Part shown: positions 40,675 to 49,246 of the stretch, one piece after another | Numbering within the stretch: position 1 is the stretch's first letter | Layout of the letters: each line of letters starts with the position of its first letter | Assembly: GCF_900109465.1 (NCBI RefSeq) | Contig: NZ_FOAZ01000009.1 | Location: forward strand, 278,847-342,846 | Length of the DNA stretch: 64,000 nucleotides | Source: Streptacidiphilus jiangxiensis | GTDB lineage: Bacteria; Actinomycetota; Actinomycetes; Streptomycetales; Streptomycetaceae | Direction: 5' to 3' | Notes under the pieces: generated by a model | What the model saw: only the letters and a program-made list of their open reading frames with translations | Database searches by the model: none | What the model was told of the DNA's origin: nothing | Program-made: the position numbers and the translations under genes

Positions 40675-41803
40675 GGCGCCGGGGCCGAGCGTCCGGCTCC
40701 GGCTGACGCTCAGCTACACCGGGTTCCTGCTGCTGGCCGGCGTGCTGCTGCTCGCCGCGGTGTGGGTGTTCCTGCTGCGCTACGTCCCCGAGCGCGCGCT
40801 GATCGTGCCCGGCTCCACCGGTGGCACCGCCACTCCGGGCGTCTTCCCCGTCCGGTCCGAGCTGCTGCGCGTGTTCGCGCCGCGGGCGGCCGTCGTGATG
40901 GCGGTCCTGCTGCTGCTCGGCCTGGTCGGCGGATGGTTCCTGGCCGGTCGCATGCTCGCACCCGTCGCGCGGATCACCGACGCCACCCGCCTGGCCGCGA
41001 CCGGATCGCTCTCCCACCGGATCCGGCTGCCCGGCCGCCGCGACGAGTTCCGCGAGCTCGCGGACGCCTTCGACACCATGCTGGCCCGGCTCGACGCCCA
41101 CGTCGCCGAGCAACGCAGGTTCGCGGCAAACGCCTCGCACGAGCTGCGCACCCCGCTGGCGACCACGAAGGCACTGCTGGAGGTGGCCCGCACCGATCCC
41201 GACCGCGACACCGAAGAGCTCCTGGCCCGCCTGCAGGTCGTCAACACCCGAGCGATCGACCTCACCGAGGCGCTGCTGCTGCTCGGCCGCGCCGAGCAGC
41301 GGAGCTTCACCCGCGAGCGGGTCGACCTGTCCCTGGCGGCCGAGGAGGCCACCGAGACGCTCCTGCCGTTGGCGGAGAAGCACGGCGTCGCTCTCGAGAC
41401 CGGCGGCGAGCTGACCACCCTCACCGTCGGATCGCCCGCGCTGCTGCTGCAACTGACCACGAATCTGGTGCACAACGCGATCGTCCACAACCTGCCGACG
41501 GGCGGCCGGGTGTGGATCGACACCGCCGTGCGGGGCGACCGCGCCCTGCTCACCGTGGAGAACACCGGGGAGCAGCTCACCGCGGCACAGGTCGCGACCT
41601 TGACCGAGCCGTTCCGGCGCGGCACCGAGCGGGTCCACAGCGACCACGCCGGGGTAGGCCTCGGCCTCGCCATCGTGCGCAGCATCGCCCAGGCGCACGA
41701 CGGCGCCCTCGCGCTGACCCCGCGACCGGGTGGTGGGCTGCGCGTCACCGTGGGCCTGCCGGCGGCGGAGGCCCCGACCGGTGGCGGTCAGACGCGCGCG
41801 TAG
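40643..41803 (+). CDS. Two-component sensor histidine kinase
   Basis: A 386-residue membrane kinase. Two helices (about 22-43 and 84-103) flank a short extracellular loop. A HAMP domain follows (LAGRMLAPVARITDATRLAATGSLSHRI). The H box is FAANASHELRTPLATTKALLEV. N box NLVHNAIVHN, G1 VENTG and G2 GVGLGLAIVRSIAQAH complete the ATPase. The small sensor loop (about 40 residues) suggests sensing at or in the membrane. ATG 40643 overlaps the regulator gene; GTG 40667 is an alternative. The 3' end overlaps the convergent reductase gene by 16 bp. Confidence 0.92.
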   Translation: MTAPTGRPVDRAPGPSVRLRLTLSYTGFLLLAGVLLLAAVWVFLLRYVPERALIVPGSTGGTATPGVFPVRSELLRVFAPRAAVVMAVLLLLGLVGGWFLAGRMLAPVARITDATRLAATGSLSHRIRLPGRRDEFRELADAFDTMLARLDAHVAEQRRFAANASHELRTPLATTKALLEVARTDPDRDTEELLARLQVVNTRAIDLTEALLLLGRAEQRSFTRERVDLSLAAEEATETLLPLAEKHGVALETGGELTTLTVGSPALLLQLTTNLVHNAIVHNLPTGGRVWIDTAVRGDRALLTVENTGEQLTAAQVATLTEPFRRGTERVHSDHAGVGLGLAIVRSIAQAHDGALALTPRPGGGLRVTVGLPAAEAPTGGGQTRA

Positions 41804-42345
41804 CGCTCGTAGAGAATGCGCGAGGGGAACGTCCTGGCCTCCAGCAGCTCCAGCCGCAGCGGCTCGGTGAGTGGCGGCAGGTAGGGCGTGCCGCCGCCGA
41901 GGACGATCGGACAGCGGAAGATCCGCAGCTCGTCCACGAGGCCGAGCGTGACGGCCGCGCCCGCGAGCTCGGCGCCGCCGATCTCGACGGGTCCGTCGGA
42001 TGCGTCGAGGGTCGCTTCGATCTCCTCGGCCAGCGGGGCGCGGGCGAGGCGCGCGTTGCCCTGGACGCTGTGAAGGGTGCGGCTGAAGACGACCTTCGGC
42101 AGCGCGGACCAGACGTCGGCGAAGGCGGCTCCGGCCTCGCTGCCGCGCAGGGAGGGGTCGGTCTCCCACACCAGCATCGTCTCGTAGAGTCGGCGGCCCA
42201 ACAGCGTGGCACCGAGCTCGCTGACCCGGGCGAGGTGGGCGCGGAACAGTTCCTCGTCGGGGGCCGACCAGTCGATCCGGCCCTCGCGGTCGGCGACGAA
42301 GCCGTCCACCGAGACGGTCATCGAGTACAGCAGCTTCGCGCGTGA
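41788..42345 (-). CDS. Dihydrofolate-reductase-family protein (RibD C-terminal type)
   Basis: A 185-residue protein with the RibD_C/DHFR-like fold: LLYSMTVSVDGFVADREGRIDWSAPDEELF, LLGRRLYETMLVWE, KVVFSRTLHSVQGNARL, VEIGGAELAGAAVTLGLVDELRIFRCPIVLGGGTPYLPP. It is probably an NAD(P)H-dependent reductase, with unknown substrate. Such genes are common in streptomycetes and are not true folate enzymes. The GTG at 42345 with GGAGAG upstream is preferred over ATG 42381. Convergent with the histidine kinase. Confidence 0.85.
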   Translation of the reverse strand, partial: SRAKLLYSMTVSVDGFVADREGRIDWSAPDEELFRAHLARVSELGATLLGRRLYETMLVWETDPSLRGSEAGAAFADVWSALPKVVFSRTLHSVQGNARLARAPLAEEIEATLDASDGPVEIGGAELAGAAVTLGLVDELRIFRCPIVLGGGTPYLPPLTEPLRLELLEARTFPSRILYERYARV

Positions 42346-42488
42346 CACCGGGCTCTCCGTCCCTGCGGGCTGGTGGTCCACCGCCCGATGCTACGGCCAC
42401 GCCCGCCCTCCCCGGTCCCGCCGGACCGGGGAGGGCGGGTGCCAGGGCCCGTCCGGCGGACAGGCCCTGGTCCGACCGGGTGGACCGG

Positions 42489-43652
42489 TCAGTTCGCGGC
42501 GCTCCAGGTGGGGCTCTCGGCGATCGCCGTCAGCTGGGCGATGCTCAGCACCGGGGTCGGGCGCGTGCGGGTGCCGTCCGGGCCGACGCTGTTGAGGGCG
42601 ATGACCGTGACGATGGAGTGCCCCCGGTACACGGCCACCCAGTACTGCTCGGTGCCCGCGTGGGGACCGGCGACCTTCTTGACGCCGAGCCAGCCACCGC
42701 CGGGCAGGGCCGTCGCGTGCGGGAACTGCTTGTGGAACCGGCTCGACAGGAAGGCCGCCGAGTTCGAGGAGTCGACGGTGTTGTAGACACTGCCGCGGCC
42801 GTGGGCGTCCCGCAGCACCATCGTGTTGCCGGGCTCGGGGAACATGCTTCCCGTGGCCCCGGAGATGCTGAAGCCCGCGGGGATCAGCCGGTAGAAGATC
42901 GCGCCGATGCCGTCGGGGCCGAACGGGGTGTTGAGGTTGCTCGGCTGGGCGTCGGCCGCGGGGATCTCGTTCATCACCCGGGTCCACACCGGGCTGGTGG
43001 CCGCGGCCTGCAGCTGGGCGAGCGTCAGCGGCGGGTTGACGCGGGTGGCGGGCTGCTTGTCGTAGACGGAGTTGGACTCCTGGAGCACGACCCGGCCGCC
43101 GTCGTGGCGGGCGTAGGTGGCGGTCCAGATGCGCTCCCAGCCGCCCTGCGGGTTCGGGTAGTCCTGCCGCGTCAGGTTGAGCACGGCGCCGCCGGCCAGG
43201 TGCTCCACGGTGCAGTGCCGGTTGCTGCCCGAAGGCCCGACCGGCTTGCAGGTGAACGGCTCCAGGTGGGCGTCGGGCCGGTTCCAGCGGGTGACGTCCA
43301 CCCAGATGCCCGCCGGGCCGTGCCCGTCGTCGTACTTGACCCAGGCCGTCGGCTCGTACAGGCCGTCGCCGTAGGGGCTCGGCCACCCCTTGTCCTTGAG
43401 GCCGCGCCCGGTCCCGTCGCTGACCTTGCCGTGCGCGGGCAGCACGTGGGTGAGCAGGGCGACCATCTGCGGGCCGGTGACGCTGCCCCCGGCCGCGCTC
43501 TGCGCCGGGTGGGCGGCGGGCCGAGTGGCGGCCATCGCGCTCGGCAGCACCGCCCCGGCCGTGGCCACGGCCGCGGTCACGGCTGCGGCCGCCACGGCCC
43601 GCCGTCGTATGGACCGCCCGCGCGGTGCGGCACTCGTCTGATCAGGGATCAC
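42489..43652 (-). CDS. Secreted protein of unknown function
   Basis: A 387-residue protein with a clear export signal (SIRRRAVAAAAVTAAVATAGAVLPSAMAA; cleavage near residue 42-45). The mature part has two halves of similar plan. Each starts with a helix of the type VTGPQMVALLTHVLP or LTLAQLQAAATSPVW, and each includes a block such as CKPVGPSGSNRHCTVEHLAGGAVLNLTRQDYPNPQGGWERIWTATYARHDGGRVVLQE with one Cys pair. This could be a duplicated domain. GTG 43652 has AGGGAA upstream. I do not recognise the family. It follows the collagenase gene on the same strand. Confidence 0.7.
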   Translation of the reverse strand: MIPDQTSAAPRGRSIRRRAVAAAAVTAAVATAGAVLPSAMAATRPAAHPAQSAAGGSVTGPQMVALLTHVLPAHGKVSDGTGRGLKDKGWPSPYGDGLYEPTAWVKYDDGHGPAGIWVDVTRWNRPDAHLEPFTCKPVGPSGSNRHCTVEHLAGGAVLNLTRQDYPNPQGGWERIWTATYARHDGGRVVLQESNSVYDKQPATRVNPPLTLAQLQAAATSPVWTRVMNEIPAADAQPSNLNTPFGPDGIGAIFYRLIPAGFSISGATGSMFPEPGNTMVLRDAHGRGSVYNTVDSSNSAAFLSSRFHKQFPHATALPGGGWLGVKKVAGPHAGTEQYWVAVYRGHSIVTVIALNSVGPDGTRTRPTPVLSIAQLTAIAESPTWSAAN

Positions 43653-43684
43653 GCTTTGTTCCCTCACGTTCGTCAGGACGGGCC

Positions 43685-43709
43685 GGTGACCACCGTCGCG
43701 GTGGTCACC
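43685..43709 (-). terminator. Strong hairpin between the collagenase and secreted-protein genes
   Basis: Arms GGTGACCACCG (43685-43695) and CGGTGGTCACC (43699-43709) are perfect inverses with a 3-nt loop TCG. It lies 60 bp after the collagenase stop, so it probably ends that transcript. No T-run follows, as is usual in actinomycetes. An operator for the downstream gene is the alternative. Confidence 0.65.
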
Positions 43710-43769
43710 GAGCCCCTTCACTGACTGAACACGAACGACGTCGGGAAAACGTTGGGGTCGGTGTTCGGG

Positions 43770-46028
43770 TCAGTACCGCGTGGTGAGGGTGGCGCCGCTG
43801 AAGTCCGTCTGCGCGTACAGGCTGATGTAGCGGTATCCGGCCTGGGTGTTGCTGACGGTGAGCGTCTGCGTGGTGCCGTTGTCGAACGAGCCCTGGGTGT
43901 AGGTGCCGGGAGCGGCCCAGGTGTCCGGGTCGTAGAGGAGGTAGGCGGTGCCGGTGCCGCCGCTGGTGCTGACGGTCAGGGTCGAGGTGCCGGCCGGGAG
44001 CCAGAGCCAGTAGTAGGCGACGTTGCCCTGGGTCTCGGGCTGGACGGCCCGGTAGCAGTTCTGGCCCATCTCCTGGGGGTTGGTCGACGTGCACGGCGAG
44101 GCGCCGGTGGCGAGGGAGCCGAGCCAGGAGTCGAAGTCGGCATCGTAGGCGGTGCCGATGGAGTTGTAGACCGCGTAGCCGCCCGTGTAGTCGCCGGTGC
44201 GGAAGTGGGCCAGCATGGCGGCCACGACGTCGGGGTGACGTTCGACCATGTAGCGGACGGCGAGGTAGCCCCAGGCGTAGGTGCGGGTCTGGTCGCTGTT
44301 GGTGTAGGTGTTCTGGAAGAGCGTGCTGAGGGCGTAGGTGTGCTTGGGGGCCTCGCCCAGCGCCCAGGTGTCGGTGACGCCGCGGTAGGTGTAGGAGACG
44401 TACTCCGCGACACCTTCGATCCACCACACGTCGGGGACGGCGATCTGCTGCGAGAAGGTGCCCTTCATGTCGTAGCGGCCGTCGAGGGCGTGCGTGTACT
44501 CGTGGTTGAGGTTCCAGATCCGGGCGGTGAAGCCGTTGTCGGTGGGCCACTGGTAGGTCAGCGAGAGCGGCTGGTTGGTCGGGTCGGTCGGGTTGCCGAC
44601 GAGGGTGATGCCGCCGTTGTTGGTGCTGACGCCGTAGATCCCGCCGGCGTAGGTCTGGTAGTCCTGCTGGCTGGCGAAGACGACCATCTGCAGGGACGAC
44701 TCGTACTGGCCGGGGATGGGCCCGTTGTCCTTCACCAGGCCGTGGACGAAGGCGTCCTGGTGCTCCAGGCTGGTGCAGACGGCAGCGAGGTCGGCGGCGG
44801 TGAGCGACTGGGCGCGGATGGTGTGGGTGGCGTCGCAGGTGTGGCTGATCGGCAGTGCGGCGGCCGTCAGTTGCTGCGGCAGGTTGCACACGCCGTAGTA
44901 GGCGCAGTTGCCCTGGTCGTAGTAGGCGGCCATGCCGGCGACGCCGACCCAGAGCGGTGCGGTGGGGCCGGTGATGGAGGAGGCGTCGAGGAGGCCCTTG
45001 ATCAGCGGGCGGACCGTGGCCTGCAGGGCCGCGTGCTCGATGAAGCGGGACGCCTCCAGGCCGGCGTTGGCGTCGAGGAACGACTGCGCGGTGCCGAGCA
45101 GGCCGGTGTGGTTCAGCGCGAAGGTGTCGAGGGTGGTGATGATGCTCGGATCGGCGGTGACGGCGGCGACGTAGTCCGGGTTCTGGTGCCCACGGAACAG
45201 CGGCGTGAACACGCTGTTGACGAAGTTCGTCATGTACCACGAGGAGTTGTACGCGCTGGTGTAGGCGTTCAGCACCCGCGCGTAGGTGCCCAGGTAGCGG
45301 GCCTGCAGGTTGGCGCTGTCACTGAGGATCATCATCTCGCCGGCGACCTGGCCGTTCCCGTCGCTGACGTCCAGGAAGTGCGGGCTCGCGACGAAGGTGT
45401 CCAGGGCCGAGGCCACCGCCCCGGTCAGCGTGGCGTCGTAACTGCCGACGTCGGTGCCGTCGTACCACTGCACGTAGTACCCGGCCTGCAGGAAATAGCC
45501 CAACTCGTAGGCGCCGCCCGAGTCGTCGCCGGTGTAGCCGGCCGCGACGCTCTTGAGGCCGTTGGCTATGGTCAGCATCTGGTTCTCGCTGAAGACCGCG
45601 GCGGCGGTCGGCCCGGTGAGCGGGAACAGCGTGTTGAGGCAGTCCTGGCCCGCGGACTCCACGAAGGAGACGAGTGCCGCCCCGGTTCTGCCGCTGAAGT
45701 CCGCCGGGGTGCAGGAGGCGGCGGTGGCTGCGGCGTGGGCGAGTGCGGCGTGCGTGTGCGGCTTGCTCCTGGGTGCGGTCAGCGGGCTGTGCGGGGGCAG
45801 CAGGGCGGCCGGCAGCCGATGGTCCTGCACGGCGGACTGGCTGGAGGTGCCGAGTGTGGCGGTCCCGCTGGGCGGCAGCAGCCGCGACACGGCGTGCGTC
45901 GGTTTGGGTCGGGGGGCCGGCCGGGTCGCCGGGGCGGCGAGGCTCGGTGTGGCGAGCAGGCCGACGAGGGCTGTGCTCGCTGCGGCGACGCCTGCCAGGA
46001 ATCTGGGCAGACGCAAGGATTGACGCAT
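43770..46028 (-). CDS. Secreted M9-family collagenase
   Basis: A 752-residue zinc peptidase. Signal peptide 1-31 (LVGLLATPSLAA). A Pro-rich pro-region leads into the peptidase_M9N activator domain (about 105-400: CTPADFSGRTGAALVSFVE, FSENQMLTIANGLK). The catalytic domain has HEYTH (509-513; two zinc His and catalytic Glu) and the third ligand in WWIEGVAEYVS (E538 or E542). A pre-peptidase C-terminal (PPC) domain closes the protein (TQGNVAYYWLWLPAGTSTLTVST). It should digest collagen-like proteins outside the cell. ATG 46028 has GGAG 6 nt upstream. A strong hairpin follows the gene. Confidence 0.92.
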   Translation of the reverse strand: MRQSLRLPRFLAGVAAASTALVGLLATPSLAAPATRPAPRPKPTHAVSRLLPPSGTATLGTSSQSAVQDHRLPAALLPPHSPLTAPRSKPHTHAALAHAAATAASCTPADFSGRTGAALVSFVESAGQDCLNTLFPLTGPTAAAVFSENQMLTIANGLKSVAAGYTGDDSGGAYELGYFLQAGYYVQWYDGTDVGSYDATLTGAVASALDTFVASPHFLDVSDGNGQVAGEMMILSDSANLQARYLGTYARVLNAYTSAYNSSWYMTNFVNSVFTPLFRGHQNPDYVAAVTADPSIITTLDTFALNHTGLLGTAQSFLDANAGLEASRFIEHAALQATVRPLIKGLLDASSITGPTAPLWVGVAGMAAYYDQGNCAYYGVCNLPQQLTAAALPISHTCDATHTIRAQSLTAADLAAVCTSLEHQDAFVHGLVKDNGPIPGQYESSLQMVVFASQQDYQTYAGGIYGVSTNNGGITLVGNPTDPTNQPLSLTYQWPTDNGFTARIWNLNHEYTHALDGRYDMKGTFSQQIAVPDVWWIEGVAEYVSYTYRGVTDTWALGEAPKHTYALSTLFQNTYTNSDQTRTYAWGYLAVRYMVERHPDVVAAMLAHFRTGDYTGGYAVYNSIGTAYDADFDSWLGSLATGASPCTSTNPQEMGQNCYRAVQPETQGNVAYYWLWLPAGTSTLTVSTSGGTGTAYLLYDPDTWAAPGTYTQGSFDNGTTQTLTVSNTQAGYRYISLYAQTDFSGATLTTRY

Positions 46029-46147
46029 GGTCAACTCCGGGCGGTGGGAGGGTCGGGTGGGGGACGACGCCCTCGTGCGGCTCGGGCGGGCGGGGCGCCG
46101 ACGCACCGTCTCACGCGGTTCACCCGGCGTTCAATAGCGTGTGACAT

Positions 46148-46197
46148 GCCATATGGCTCAATGGCCATGCGCTCCGTGCATGCCCTCCGTGCATGCC
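46148..46197. repeat. Palindrome and 13-bp tandem duplication upstream of the collagenase gene
   Basis: GCCATATGGC is a perfect 10-bp palindrome at 46148-46157. CTCCGTGCATGCC occurs twice head to tail at 46172-46184 and 46185-46197. They lie between the collagenase start and the end of the LysR gene, so they may be collagenase control sites, perhaps for that LysR protein. Confidence 0.5.
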
Positions 46198-46225
46198 CCG
46201 ACCGGTCGGGACGTGCGGCCGGCAG

Positions 46226-47167
46226 TCAGAGCCAGGAAGCGCAGGCCTGCAGGTGCGACGCCTGGGTGATCAGGTCCCGGTAGGCGGCGGTGGCGGCGCC
46301 GAGAAGCGTCTCCGCGAGCTCCTCGTCCACGCGGTCGCGGTGCCACAGCAGGACGTAGCGGCAGCGCAGCGGACGGCCGGTCAGCGGCTTGATGACGACA
46401 CCCGGTACGGGGACGCGGGTGGCCTGGACCGCCGCCACTCCCAGCCCCTGGGCGACCATGTCCTGGAGCTGGAGCGTGTCGCCCAGGAACTCGTGGACCG
46501 GCGCCGGACGGAACCCGGCGTCCTGGCACGCCCCGTAGAACACCTCGTGCCACCCGGCCCCGTCGTCGGGGGTGAGAAACCAGGCGTCCTCGGCGAGCTC
46601 CCCGAGGGCCACCTCGGGACGCTGCCGCAGCCGGTGCCCGCTCGGCAGTGCGACGAACGACGGCTCTGTCACGATGCCCCGTCCGGTGACCGACTCCGGA
46701 AGGCACAGCTCCTGGCCCGGATAGTCCGCCGCGATCGCCGCGTCCAGCCGGCCCTGCTCCAGCAGCGCCACCATGGCGGGCGAGCCGTAGGCGCTGTTCA
46801 ACTGCAGCCCCAGGTCCGGGAGTCGGCTGTGCACCCGGCTCACCATGCCCGGCAGGATCGGAGTGTTCGTCGCCGCGAGCCGCAATCCGGGGCGCGTGCC
46901 CCGGTGGCGGCTCGCGGCGCGGCGCGCGAGGGCGTCGGCGTGGGCGAGCACCTCGCCCGCCTCGGCGAGAAGTTCGGCGCCGTACGCGGTGGGCTCGACG
47001 CCGGACGGGCCGCGCTGGAACAGCGTCTCGCCGAAGTACTCCTCGATCCTGCGCAGTTGCCGACTGATCGCGGGCTGCGAGTAACCCAGCACCACCGCGG
47101 CCCGACTGACGCTGCCGGCTTCGGCGATGGCGCGGAGCGTGCGCAGGTGGTGCAGTTCCAGGTTCAT
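46226..47167 (-). CDS. LysR-family transcriptional regulator
   Basis: A 313-residue regulator. The winged helix (1-60) reads MNLELHHLRTLRAIAEAGSVSRAAVVLGYSQPAISRQLRRIEEYFGETLFQRG. The substrate-binding domain follows (about 92-300). ATG 47167 fits the family exactly. On the same strand downstream lies the collagenase gene, and upstream the afsA relic. Unlike most LysR genes it is not divergent from a target; the palindrome at 46148-46157 in front of the collagenase gene could be its site. Confidence 0.9.
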   Translation of the reverse strand: MNLELHHLRTLRAIAEAGSVSRAAVVLGYSQPAISRQLRRIEEYFGETLFQRGPSGVEPTAYGAELLAEAGEVLAHADALARRAASRHRGTRPGLRLAATNTPILPGMVSRVHSRLPDLGLQLNSAYGSPAMVALLEQGRLDAAIAADYPGQELCLPESVTGRGIVTEPSFVALPSGHRLRQRPEVALGELAEDAWFLTPDDGAGWHEVFYGACQDAGFRPAPVHEFLGDTLQLQDMVAQGLGVAAVQATRVPVPGVVIKPLTGRPLRCRYVLLWHRDRVDEELAETLLGAATAAYRDLITQASHLQACASWL

Positions 47168-47291
47168 CGCAGCATCCTCGTCGTCCCGCCCTCGCCGTCG
47201 CCGCATGCTAGCGCCGTGGCCGGCCAGGTCGACCGTGCTGTGCCGCCCCGTTCCGCCGCGCCTCGCACCCCGGGCCCCGCGCGCCGTGGCG

Positions 47292-47876
47292 TCACGGCAG
47301 GTCGAGGTCGACCTCCGCCACCGCGTCGCCGTCCTGCTCGAAGGTCACGCGGGCGCCGTGAGGGCGTGGCTCGTGCCGCAGCAGGACCGGGCCGTCCCAC
47401 TCGCAGAACCGGGTGGTTCTCAGCGTCAGGCCCGGAACGGCGTCCGGGCGGGCCGTCGTCGAGCCGAGCAGGCGCGAGCACTGGCGGGCCGCCTCCAGCA
47501 GCACCATCCCCGGGACGTGGTCGCTGGGGTGGTCGAACCAGACCGGGTGGCCGTCGTCCTCCACGTGCAGGCGCAGCCGGCCCTCCGGGGTGCGGGCGAG
47601 CAGCACGTCGCAGGCGTCGCGGACCCCGACCTGGTCGGCGGTCGGGCGGAGCCCGGCGGCGGGGGAGGCGGCCGTCGGACGCGCGGCCAGCCGGGGGCCG
47701 CGCAGTCGGCGGTAGGCGGCGTCGGACACGACGGAGGCGTGCCCGGTGCACCGGGCGAACTCCACGCCGTCGTGGGAGAGGAGGGCCTCCAGGGTGAACC
47801 CGCGCAGTGGTCCGCGGGTGGGCTCGAGGTCGAGGCGGACCAGCGCCGTCAGGTCCCAGGCTCCGCTGTGAATGTG
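47292..47876 (-). pseudogene. 5'-truncated afsA-like gene (gamma-butyrolactone synthase type)
   Basis: About 195 codons match the C-terminal part of AfsA proteins. The second hotdog domain is present (VWFDHPSDHVPGMVLLEAARQ; AfsA consensus FDHPxDHVPGMxLLEAARQ). So is the end of the first (LEALLSHDGVEFARCTGHASVVSDAAYRRLRG). The first 100 or so residues are missing. Upstream of about 47876 the frame stays open, but with out-of-frame composition, and 29 bp further begins a transposase 3' end on the other strand. Full AfsA condenses a beta-ketoacyl chain with dihydroxyacetone phosphate. This copy should be inactive. Confidence 0.8.
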
Positions 47877-47904
47877 ACGGCGCAGGTGGTGCGCGTCCGT
47901 CCGG

Positions 47905-48191
47905 GTCGAGCACCAGCTCCGACGGTGGACGTCGTGGCACCGCTGGGTCACCCTCGCGATGCTCGCGCACGCCTTTCTGGCCGTCACCAGTGCAGAAGAG
48001 CGCGGCCACCGGCCCGCTCCGACGGGTCCGGTCCCGCTGACCTGCAACGAGATCCAGCATCTCTTCGCGGCCCTGGCCGCCCGGCCCGCCCACGAGGTTG
48101 CCCACCGCCTCACTGGTCCCACTGGAGGCGACGCCATCAGGCCAGAGCGCGCCGCAGCCACAACGAGCGTCAGAGGACCGACCACCCGTGA
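47905..48191 (+). mobile_element. Frameshifted 3' end of an IS701-like transposase gene
   Basis: The plus strand encodes VEHQLRRWTSWHRWVTLAMLAHAFLAVTSAEERGHRPAPTG, then PLTCNEIQHLFAALAARPAHEVAHRL. A frameshift near 48108 moves the reading to HWSHWRRRHQARARRSHNERQ and TGA at 48189-48191. The ending resembles streptomycete IS701-family transposases (WRRRHQARARR). The N-terminal catalytic part is absent, and no terminal repeats were found. It adjoins the truncated afsA gene, so a former insertion followed by decay is likely. Confidence 0.68.
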
Positions 48192-48208
48192 GCGCGACAA
48201 CAGATCGA

Positions 48209-48751
48209 TCAGTCAGTGCACAGGATCCGGCGCTCGTGCGCTCTGGCATTCGGTCCGGTGCCAGGTCCGTCCGCCTCGTGCGCGGTGGGATCGGCCGCGC
48301 CGTCCATCAGCCCGGCCGCGTACATCATGGCCTCAGCGACCAGGCGTGCGTGGTCTTCCTCCAGGTCCGGCATGAAGTGGCGCAGGGTGTCGATCCTCGC
48401 CTGGCCCGACAAGCCTGCCGCGACGAGCAGGACGGCGCGCTCCGATCGCCCCGGACCGGTCGCCTCGAACGCGCGGCCGTCACGACTGAGCTCCAGCACC
48501 TTCGCCAGCGCCTCATCGAAGTGCGTGGACGCCCACGGACGCGGCCGATCGCCCTCCAGCCTGATGAAACCGTTGCCGACGAGCCACTGTCGCAGAGTGC
48601 CGACCTGGAAGATCAAGCGCTCGGCGGCTTCCACCTGCCACACCGTGCTCGCACCGCGCATCAGCAGCCGGTACAACTCATCGGGGTCTTCCGGAAGGTC
48701 TCCGCTCTCCGTCGCCATCGCGCCGCTACTCCCGACCTCGATCACCGCCAT
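48209..48751 (-). CDS. Hypothetical protein, 180 residues
   Basis: A mainly helical acidic protein (PEDPDELYRLLMRGASTVWQVEAAERLIFQVGTLRQWLVGNGFIRLEGDRPRPWASTHFDEALAKVLELSRDG). The ATG at 48751 gives MAVIEVGSSG; ATG 48718 (MATESGDLPEDP) is an alternative and ATG-less extensions reach 48838. No signal or membrane helix. No family recognised. It lies beside the transposase relic, so it may be part of the same transferred segment. Confidence 0.58.
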   Translation of the reverse strand: MAVIEVGSSGAMATESGDLPEDPDELYRLLMRGASTVWQVEAAERLIFQVGTLRQWLVGNGFIRLEGDRPRPWASTHFDEALAKVLELSRDGRAFEATGPGRSERAVLLVAAGLSGQARIDTLRHFMPDLEEDHARLVAEAMMYAAGLMDGAADPTAHEADGPGTGPNARAHERRILCTD

Positions 48752-49246
48752 ACCTGTGCCGCGCGATCGTACGCCACGCCCAGCAGCAAGATCGCGATCT
48801 ACAGCTGGAGTACTAGGCTCCGTCCGACAAATGGTCACTGGGTCGTGGTGCGGCCCAGTTCAACTGCCTTGCCGTTCGGGGCACCAGCCGGTGATCCCGG
48901 GCCGGTGCCAGAACAGGCAGAACGAAGGCGACGGGAAGAGTCGCACGCCAGCGGCTTGCTGCTCGTACCGCCGGACTCGGGACGCTGGGAGGTAGTCCTT
49001 CAGGCCGGAGTGCACATCGCCTGAGCCGATTCGTGACGGACCCCGCCTCCGACGTCGGCGGCATGCCTCGTCGAGTGGCCGAGATTGAAGGCGTGCTGTC
49101 CGTCAGTCGGAGGCCGCGCCAGGGGCCGGTGAGCAGCGTGGTGTGACAGCCCTGTCGCGGCACTGATCCGTCGGGCGGCGTCGCACCTCCCCATAGGGTA
49201 GGACGTCAGGCTCTCGCATCGTTCGTCGTCCGTGGCTGGAAGAACC
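48752..49246. other. about 495-bp region without a supported gene
   Basis: Base composition is slightly less GC-biased at the third position than elsewhere. A plus frame ends ASGLLLVPPDSGRWEVVLQAGVHIA before TGA at 49022-49024, but it has no start, ribosome-binding site or recognisable domain. It may be debris from the same decayed island as the afsA and transposase relics. Confidence 0.4.

Noticed and set aside
47292..48200. Intact gamma-butyrolactone synthase (AfsA)
   Set aside because: The frame is open to 48200, but only the part up to about 47876 resembles AfsA; the rest lies antisense to a transposase remnant.
48840..49024. Plus frame ending LLVPPDSGRWEVVLQAGVHIA as a gene
   Set aside because: No start or ribosome-binding site and no known domain; may be debris of a lost gene.
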